A stretch of 6,986 nucleotides of DNA from Planctomycetota bacterium (GTDB taxonomy: Bacteria > Planctomycetota > Phycisphaerae > WQYP01), in contig JAJZEY010000524.1 of assembly GCA_021805585.1 (NCBI GenBank), positions 1 to 6,986 of the forward strand, in the 5' to 3' direction. Numbering within the stretch: position 1 is the first letter of the stretch; the number at the start of each line of letters is the position of its first letter. The position numbers and the translations under genes are program-made. This document shows positions 4,710-6,986 of the stretch, one piece after another. The notes beneath the pieces were generated by a model, which was given only the letters and a program-made list of their open reading frames with translations, was not told where the DNA came from and ran no database searches.

Positions 4710-6368
4710 TTGGAACCACAACATTCGCGACGGGAAATTCTGAAGGCCTGCAGCCTGGTAACCGTTGCGGCCATGGCTCGGTCGAGCCGGGCGCTGTCCG
4801 CCGCGGCCGCACCTTATCCTGTGCATTTACCGAATTTTCCCGGCCTGATTCCCCTGCCAGCCACAGTCAAGTCCTTGGCACAAAAGCCTTTGCTGCTGCA
4901 CGATGGCATGACCATCCGATTCCGCGGTCCGGCAGCCGATGGCCAGCCGCTGCTGGCTTATGCGGTGGAAAAATTCCGTCAGAATTTTGGTGTGACTCTT
5001 GTGCCGTGGCATGCGCGGGCATTGGCCGAGAAAGTGCGGGTTGACCTGGCACTGGAAGCCGGGCATGCGACGGATGGCCCGGCCTGGCGGCAGGCGGAGG
5101 CCTACCGCCTGGAAACGCACAACGCCGGCGGCGGTGTGAGCTTGCGGGCAACGCATTGCCATGGCCTGTTTAACGGACTGGTGACGCTGCTGCAATTGGC
5201 CGTCCGTCGCCAAAGCGCTGGTGTCGCGGATCCGGTGTGGGAAATTCCAGCGGTCGAAATAGATGATTATCCACGTTTTGAATGGCGCGGTTTCATGCTG
5301 GATGTCAGCCGCCATTTTTTTGACGCCCATGAAGTAATGGCCGTGCTGGATGCGATGGCGTCGCTGAAGCTGAACATTTTTCACTGGCATTTGACAGATG
5401 ATCAGGGCTGGCGATTGGCGATTGAAAAATATCCGAAGCTTACGGATATCGGTGCCTGGCGGAAATCCGTTGGTTTTGGATTTAAGCCCGACGCGTCCAC
5501 GCATTATAACGCCGCCGGGCAATATGGAGGGTTTTATACCCCCGCGGAAATTCGCGGCGTGCTGGAATTTGCCCGCGCACGACACATTACCGTTGTGCCG
5601 GAAATTGAAATGCCCGGCCATTGCAGTGCCGCGCTTCATGTCTACCCGGAACTGGGTTGCACCGGTCGGCATGTCCCGATTCCCAGTCACAGCATTTGGA
5701 AAACACGCTATGCCTTTTGCGCCGGCAACCCGGCGGTATTTACGTTTTTGTCCAATGTTCTGGAAGAAACCGCCCGGCTGTTTCCCGGTCCCTTCCTGCA
5801 CACCGGCGGCGATGAAGTTGCCTATAGCAACTGGCAGAATTGCCCATCATGCCTCGCCCTGATGAAAACCCAACATATTGACTCTATGCCCGGATTGCAG
5901 GGATATTTTGAAAAGCGCGTTTCGGATATTGTCCGGAAGCTCGGCCGGTCCATGGTCTGCTGGCATGATAACCCGGAGTTTTCGCCCGAAGGCATGATTG
6001 CGATGGCCTGGCACGGGAAATCTCCCGCTGTCGGACCGGCGATGGCCGCGGCGGGGCATCCGGTTGTTCCCTGCCCGCAGGGCCACATGTATTTTGACTG
6101 GCTTCCTGCTTCCACGTCTGTGGAAAAAGTTTATTCCTTTGATCCATGTCCGTCCGGGTTTACACCAAAACTGCGGCCACTGCTGCTTGGTTCGCAGGCG
6201 AACCTGTGGACGGAACACGTTCCCAATCTTTCAGTGGTGTGGGAACGCACTTTTCCACGGTTGTGCGCTGCGGCCGAAGTATTCTGGACCGCCCGCGGCA
6301 AGGGTAATTGGGCGGACTTCAGTGGCCGACTGATCGGCTACAGGACACCGCCTGCTAAAAGCGTGTAA
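4710..6368 (+). CDS. Beta-N-acetylhexosaminidase, glycoside hydrolase family 20, Tat-exported
   Basis: GH20 enzymes remove terminal beta-linked GlcNAc or GalNAc from glycans by substrate-assisted catalysis. The protein has 552 residues. The TTG start follows GAGG (4700-4703) by 6 nt. An in-frame TGA at 4704-4706 excludes anything upstream, and later ATGs would cut the signal. The N-terminus has a twin-arginine motif SRREILK (Arg7-Arg8), a short hydrophobic stretch and Ala-rich likely cleavage sites near 29-33, so export is expected. The non-catalytic N-terminal domain spans about 45-185 and the TIM barrel about 188-540. The active-site residues of the family are all visible: Arg193 (RGFMLDVSRH), HWHLTDDQGW at 225-234, His304 (MPGH), catalytic Asp368-Glu369 (HTGGDEV), Trp418, Trp434, Tyr461 and Asp463 (YFDW), and Trp500 and Glu502 (NLWTEH). 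Gly-Trp-Asp/Glu of many relatives is Cys-Trp-His here, with Trp418 kept. It appears active; chitin-derived, glycoprotein or cell-wall substrates cannot be separated. Confidence 0.95.
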   Translation: MEPQHSRREILKACSLVTVAAMARSSRALSAAAAPYPVHLPNFPGLIPLPATVKSLAQKPLLLHDGMTIRFRGPAADGQPLLAYAVEKFRQNFGVTLVPWHARALAEKVRVDLALEAGHATDGPAWRQAEAYRLETHNAGGGVSLRATHCHGLFNGLVTLLQLAVRRQSAGVADPVWEIPAVEIDDYPRFEWRGFMLDVSRHFFDAHEVMAVLDAMASLKLNIFHWHLTDDQGWRLAIEKYPKLTDIGAWRKSVGFGFKPDASTHYNAAGQYGGFYTPAEIRGVLEFARARHITVVPEIEMPGHCSAALHVYPELGCTGRHVPIPSHSIWKTRYAFCAGNPAVFTFLSNVLEETARLFPGPFLHTGGDEVAYSNWQNCPSCLALMKTQHIDSMPGLQGYFEKRVSDIVRKLGRSMVCWHDNPEFSPEGMIAMAWHGKSPAVGPAMAAAGHPVVPCPQGHMYFDWLPASTSVEKVYSFDPCPSGFTPKLRPLLLGSQANLWTEHVPNLSVVWERTFPRLCAAAEVFWTARGKGNWADFSGRLIGYRTPPAKSV

Positions 6369-6377
6369 AATTATCGG

Positions 6378-6421
6378 TTGAATCATGTTGTGCCGCCGGC
6401 GAGATAAATTTGCCGCGGCAA
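6378..6421 (+). promoter_or_regulatory. Weak promoter-like boxes and a 12-bp palindrome before pepA
   Basis: TTGAAT (6378-6383) and GATAAA (6403-6408) are 19 nt apart, each 4 of 6 to consensus. TTGCCGCGGCAA (6410-6421) is a perfect 12-bp palindrome lying between them and the pepA ribosome site. It could be an operator, or only part of a G+C-rich run. The alternative is simple read-through from the hexosaminidase gene 69 nt upstream. Confidence 0.2.
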
Positions 6422-6437
6422 TTTTGAAAGGTAACGT

Positions 6438-6986
6438 ATGCCCTCTTCCCGTCGTAAGCAATTTACCCCAGCCATTGCGGACCTGACCCCCGTTGCCGAA
6501 TTTGAATTAAATGCTGCGGTTCCCGCCAATGCGGACGCCGTGGCGATTTTTCTGTTTTCAGATTCCAAGCCCGAGCAGATGGTTTTAGCCGAGATATCAA
6601 AAGACATTCAGCAGATTGTCGCTGGCGTGCTGGCCCGCGGAGATTTTAAGGCCAAGGCCGGCGCGTGGCAGGCCATTCCGGGGGCGGGCAGTTTGCCGCG
6701 AATCATTCTTCTTGGTCTCGGAAAAGTCGCCGAATTTGTCAAAGATCAGGAAGATCTGATTCGCTGGGCCGGCGCACGGACCGTTCAGGCGGCGCAAAGC
6801 CTGAAACTCAGGAATATGCTGGTCCATCCGGGCGTGCTGTTAAACGAAACCGGTGCCCGCGGCTGGGCGGATTTGGCTCCGGCGTTTGCCGAAGGTGCGG
6901 TGCTTGGCGGCTTTTCATTCAAGGCGTATAAATCCGGAAAATCCGGAGAGGACAAGTCGGAAGGGGCCGCGAAGACGGCCGGTGTT
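6438..6986 (+). CDS. pepA: Leucyl aminopeptidase (peptidase M17), N-terminal part, cut by window end
   Basis: Only the first 183 codons are present, and the frame stays open to the last base. The sequence matches the M17 N-terminal domain. It has AVAIFLFSD near 35-42, a helix with VLARGDFKAKAGAWQAIPG at about 63-82, and the strand motif PRIILLGLGK at 87-96 followed by an Arg/Ala-rich helix. Then comes AEGAVLGGFSFKAYKSGK at 151-168, which in the family precedes the linker to the catalytic domain. The two-metal catalytic domain (with its NTDAEGR signature) would lie beyond the edge, so activity cannot be judged. The family is a cytoplasmic hexameric zinc/manganese enzyme that removes N-terminal residues from peptides. 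ATG 6438 has AAAGG (6427-6431) 6 nt upstream. It lies 69 nt after the hexosaminidase gene, same strand. Confidence 0.85.
   Translation, partial: MPSSRRKQFTPAIADLTPVAEFELNAAVPANADAVAIFLFSDSKPEQMVLAEISKDIQQIVAGVLARGDFKAKAGAWQAIPGAGSLPRIILLGLGKVAEFVKDQEDLIRWAGARTVQAAQSLKLRNMLVHPGVLLNETGARGWADLAPAFAEGAVLGGFSFKAYKSGKSGEDKSEGAAKTAGV

Noticed and set aside
4827..5801. Long minus-strand open frame (324 codons) antisense to the hexosaminidase gene
   Set aside because: The opposite strand encodes an unmistakable GH20 with all active-site residues. The antisense frame has no ribosome site or recognisable domain and reflects G+C-rich codon structure.

Overview
The window reads as ordinary chromosomal DNA of a moderately G+C-rich bacterium. 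It carries a full-length group 1 sigma factor, ribosomal protein L21, a tRNA-Thr and several metabolic genes. Region 4 of the sigma factor ([20 protein letters not shown], then [17 protein letters not shown]) resembles Planctomycetota RpoD as I remember it. A planctomycete, perhaps of the Phycisphaerae, is therefore my best guess. This is inference from protein flavour, not a database result.

Layout. Positions 1-429 hold the tail of an unidentified upstream gene or spacer, a good sigma70-type promoter (140-169) and a leader of about 250 nt. The sigma factor rpoD follows (430-2259, +). After a promoter-bearing spacer comes rplU for L21 (2452-2769, +), with no rpmA behind it. Then comes a 477-nt convergent spacer that codes for nothing convincing. 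It contains a striking 145-bp element: two 30-bp arms in inverted orientation, each built of three 9-nt units of the type CGCSGATNN. On the minus strand lie a tRNA-Thr(CGT) (3247-3319) with its own promoter and a histidine-phosphatase (phosphoglycerate-mutase superfamily) gene (3491-4162). A divergent promoter region separates the latter from a plus-strand group: an adrenodoxin-spaced [2Fe-2S] ferredoxin (4309-4677), a Tat-exported GH20 beta-N-acetylhexosaminidase starting at TTG (4710-6368), and the N-terminal 183 codons of leucyl aminopeptidase pepA (6438 to the window edge).

How it works together. RpoD would direct RNA polymerase to promoters such as the five proposed here, all of which have TTGACA/TATAAT-like hexamers 17-18 nt apart. 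Ferredoxin, hexosaminidase and aminopeptidase are closely spaced and may share a transcript, but I see no biochemical link between the iron-sulfur protein and the glycosidase. The hexosaminidase (amino-sugar release outside the cytoplasm) and the aminopeptidase (peptide turnover) would fit scavenging of glycan and peptide material.

I looked for a novel defence, mobile or regulatory system and found none. The most unusual sequence is the inverted 9-nt-repeat element between rplU and tRNA-Thr. Secondary points are the C-terminal tail and start ambiguity of RpoD, the orphan rplU, and the ferredoxin-GH20 pairing.
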